Part shown: positions 62,037-64,000 of the stretch, piece after piece
Layout of the letters: every line of letters starts with the position of its first letter
Numbering within the stretch: position 1 is the first letter of the stretch
From: Lachnospiraceae bacterium
GTDB taxonomy: Bacteria > Bacillota > Clostridia > Lachnospirales > Lachnospiraceae
DNA: 64,000 bases
Assembly: GCA_017408025.1 (NCBI GenBank)
Contig: JAFQVJ010000068.1
Span: forward strand, 43,440-107,439
Direction: 5' to 3'
The notes under the pieces: generated by a model
Seen by the model: the letters and a program-made list of their open reading frames with translations, nothing else
The model's database searches: none
Told to the model about the DNA's origin: nothing
Translations under genes and position numbers: made by a program

Positions 62037-63332
62037 TTACACTTCATTAACTACAGCCCTTCCTGCTTTTATACCTGACAGCCACGCCCAATGAAGATTG
62101 TATCCACCGCACATACCGTCTACATCTAATATTTCTCCTGTTATGTAGAGACTAGGTAGCTTTTTACTTTGAAAATTCTCATCTATCTCCGACAGCTTTA
62201 CACCGCCAGCACAGACCTGCGATTGTTCAAAATCATTGGTTCCAATTATCACTGTATAATGGTTCTTTATTGCACTGATAATATCAAGCAAATCTTTTTC
62301 TGTTGCATCCTTTGCGGGCATATTCTCTTTCATTCTACAATCACTTAAAAGTTTCCGCACCAGCTTACTATTAACCATTCCACAAAGTACAGCATATATG
62401 TCTGCGTCTTTGTTATTCTTAATATTTCTTTCTAATATACTCTGCAATGTAGCTCTATCAATATCAGGCATAAAATCAATATAAGCACTGACCTTGCAGC
62501 CATCAGCAATACCATATGATGCATACCTTGATACCTGAAATACAGGAATTCCCGATATTCCATATTCAGTCAACTGAAGCTCTCCCCTGTCAACTGCCAT
62601 AAGCTCCTGATCTACATACAGCTTAATCTCTGCATATGTTCTTACACCAGCCGCCAATGTATATGTTTTTTCACGGCATCTTAAGCCAGTAAGAGCTGGC
62701 ACTACCTCTATAAGCTTCAAGCCAAGACCTCCTGCTATATTATATCCAGAGCCATCACTTCCAAGCTTTGAATATGCCTTGCTACCACATGCTAATATAA
62801 CCTTATCAGCTCTGTACTCACATCTCTTCTTTTTGCGATTTCCATTGTCATCTATGTAACCTTCAGATGTCTTTATGATAAATCCACCTGATGATTTGTG
62901 TTCAGATTTCTGCTTTTCCACGGAGATAACATGTGCATCCATAACCATCTCAACGCCATAGCTTATACAAGCGCCTAAAAGCACATCATTAACAGTAGAT
63001 GCCTGACACGAATACGGATATATATATCCATTTTTATCAGTACATAACATACCAAGATCATTAAAGTAACTGATTATGTCATCTGCTGAACTACCATTTA
63101 AGCATTCTTTTAAGCTATCAATATCATGGCTTCTAAAACAGTTAATATTTAATTGTCTATTTGTAAGATTGCATCTGCCATTTCCCGTTGCCAGAAGTTT
63201 TTTTCCCGGTACTGTGTTATGCTCCAACATTGTAATCTTAATGTTTTTACCTGATTTTAAAGCTTGCTTAGAAGCCTCTATGGCAGCAATCATACCTGAT
63301 GCTCCTGCACCTATTATAAACAGTTCTGTCAT
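62037..63332 (-). CDS. HI0933/BaiN-type FAD-binding oxidoreductase
   Basis: NAD(P)/FAD-dependent flavoprotein of the HI0933 family, which includes BaiN, proposed to act on bile acids; the actual substrate here is unknown. The N-terminal dinucleotide motif IIGAGASGMIAAIEA (about residues 5-19), PGKKLLATGNGRCNLTN (near 48) and the C-terminal GEILDVDGMCGGYNLHWAW are diagnostic. The length is 431 residues from ATG 63332; GTG 63344 sits directly on the ribosome site. It lies 27 bases before the other FAD gene. Confidence 0.9.
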   Translation of the reverse strand: MTELFIIGAGASGMIAAIEASKQALKSGKNIKITMLEHNTVPGKKLLATGNGRCNLTNRQLNINCFRSHDIDSLKECLNGSSADDIISYFNDLGMLCTDKNGYIYPYSCQASTVNDVLLGACISYGVEMVMDAHVISVEKQKSEHKSSGGFIIKTSEGYIDDNGNRKKKRCEYRADKVILACGSKAYSKLGSDGSGYNIAGGLGLKLIEVVPALTGLRCREKTYTLAAGVRTYAEIKLYVDQELMAVDRGELQLTEYGISGIPVFQVSRYASYGIADGCKVSAYIDFMPDIDRATLQSILERNIKNNKDADIYAVLCGMVNSKLVRKLLSDCRMKENMPAKDATEKDLLDIISAIKNHYTVIIGTNDFEQSQVCAGGVKLSEIDENFQSKKLPSLYITGEILDVDGMCGGYNLHWAWLSGIKAGRAVVNEV

Positions 63333-63360
63333 CTGAAAGCACACTTCCCCATTAATAGTA

Positions 63361-63422
63361 TAATCGCAGTTGTAAACAACCGCGATTAAGTTTAATCGTA
63401 GTTGTCGGGCAACTCCGATTTA
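63361..63422. repeat. Two tandem, similar hairpins upstream of the HI0933-like gene
   Basis: TAATCGC-A-GTTGT/ACAAC-C-GCGATTA (63361-63387) is followed six bases later by AATCGTAGTTG/CAACTCCGATT (63394-63420). Each has a single mismatch, and the two resemble each other. They may be tandem terminators or operators. Confidence 0.6.
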
Positions 63423-63433
63423 GTGTACCATAT

Positions 63434-63478
63434 TTACGATTTATCCGCAAGTAACTTGCCTGTCATGCTTTCTGCCAT
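63434..63478 (-). CDS. Possible 14-residue peptide
   Basis: ATG at 63478 has a strong GGAGGAGA ribosome site and encodes MAESMTGKLLADKS before a TAA. It lies between the partial gene at the window end and the tandem hairpins. It could be a leader peptide or the remnant of a longer gene; I do not recognise it. Confidence 0.3.
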   Translation of the reverse strand: MAESMTGKLLADKS

Positions 63479-63491
63479 TTTTATCTCCTCC

Positions 63492-64000
63492 TTATTTCCA
63501 ATCTCCATATACATTAATGTGTGTATCAACCAATTTACCTTCATAAAAAGAAAATTCCAATAACATCTCATTACTTATATATACATAATGACAATCCAAC
63601 ACTTGATCATCCCTAACTTCTGCCGGCTGTCCTAATAGTCTAATGACATCCTCCTTTGTAGTTCCTGCACCCAAACTATATATTGATATATTATCAGTTA
63701 TTGAAAATCTCATTACAACTATCGGAGAATCTCTATCAACCACTTCATCTCCCACATTTACTATAAGAAATCTTTCTCCATTTTTTATTAAATACGCTCC
63801 ACTTATATTATCATTAGAATCACCTGTAAAAATATCTGAATACTCATACTCATCCCCCAATTTATTCAGCGTCCAGGGAAACTCTACAATTCTTCCATCT
63901 ATGCTTATGTTCTTACAAACATCTGCTGGGTCAAATTTTCCTACGCTTCCCCCTCCTGTTGTCTGCTCATCAGCATGCTCTTGTGTCTCTGCCTGCGCCC
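63492..64000 (-). CDS. Hypothetical secreted or envelope protein, 5' end outside window
   Basis: The frame is open to the last base, so only the C-terminal 168 or so residues are seen. The visible start is a Gln/Glu/Thr-rich linker (AQAETQEHADEQTTGGG), typical of extracellular linkers, followed by a globular domain of about 140 residues. The domain has a central GAGTTKEDVIRLLGQPAEV segment, a helix often seen in BLA/SmpA-like outer-surface domains, and then alternating strands. I do not recognise the protein. A TTG at 63860 is not the start, because coding continues upstream. Confidence 0.65.
   Translation of the reverse strand, partial: AQAETQEHADEQTTGGGSVGKFDPADVCKNISIDGRIVEFPWTLNKLGDEYEYSDIFTGDSNDNISGAYLIKNGERFLIVNVGDEVVDRDSPIVVMRFSITDNISIYSLGAGTTKEDVIRLLGQPAEVRDDQVLDCHYVYISNEMLLEFSFYEGKLVDTHINVYGDWK

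Noticed and set aside
1-64000. CRISPR array, rRNA or tRNA genes
   Set aside because: No regularly spaced direct repeats and no recognisable tRNA cloverleaf or rRNA sequence were seen on either strand.

Overview
The window reads as one contiguous piece of chromosome from a low-GC, spore-forming member of the Clostridia, most likely family Lachnospiraceae. This is an inference from gene content: short HisG with HisZ, dipicolinate synthase genes, SepF with MinCDE, LexA with a divergent LysM cell-division suppressor, an L27 with a cleavable N-terminus beside the Prp protease, and AGGAGG-type ribosome binding sites throughout. AT-rich intergenic regions fit this. I do not name a species. Nearly everything is housekeeping. 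I see no rRNA or tRNA gene, CRISPR array, prophage or insertion sequence. No gene-free stretch exceeds 300 bases.

Layout. Positions 1-26,000 are almost all on the + strand: an RluA-type pseudouridine synthase and recU; a partial histidine operon (hisZ, hisG, hisD, hisB and a HisA-like/HisI/HisE fusion); an L,D-transpeptidase-like protein that lacks its catalytic residues; the radical-SAM/DUF2344 pair and RNase G; dipicolinate synthase dpaAB; asnB; a membrane adaptor, yggS and sepF; aroB, lspA, rluD and a cytidylate-kinase-like protein; then a flippase-like protein, pssA and psd, which make and move phospholipid. Positions 26,000-30,000 hold ttcA, a Xer-type recombinase and the SOS switch (yneA-like gene and lexA, divergent around three LexA boxes). 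From 30,000 to the end nearly all genes are on the - strand: the ribosome/GTPase cluster rplU-prp-rpmA-obgE-yhbY-nadD-yqeK-rsfS; the cell-shape cluster mreB-mreC-mreD-mrdA-minC-minD-minE-rodA-mgsA; radC; a tRNA-modification and mismatch-repair cluster (miaB, mutS, mutL, miaA); proline synthesis (proB, proA); and two FAD-dependent oxidoreductases.

The most interesting signals lie between genes. (1) dpaA has a SigmaE-like promoter whose predicted start falls in the loop of a hairpin that hides the dpaA ribosome binding site, so read-through RNA should be silent and promoter-born RNA translatable. (2) The hisI fusion has its natural start put out of frame by one AT unit in an (AT)7 run. (3) A family of four hairpins with a constant core, a 5-nt loop and changing but still complementary outer stems sits at gene ends. 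Two of them are joined to a second structured repeat, and an unrelated clover-shaped repeat occurs twice in inverted orientation around the rplU operon. (4) The L,D-transpeptidase-like protein has lost both the catalytic Cys and His. (5) MreB has a changed phosphate-2 loop.
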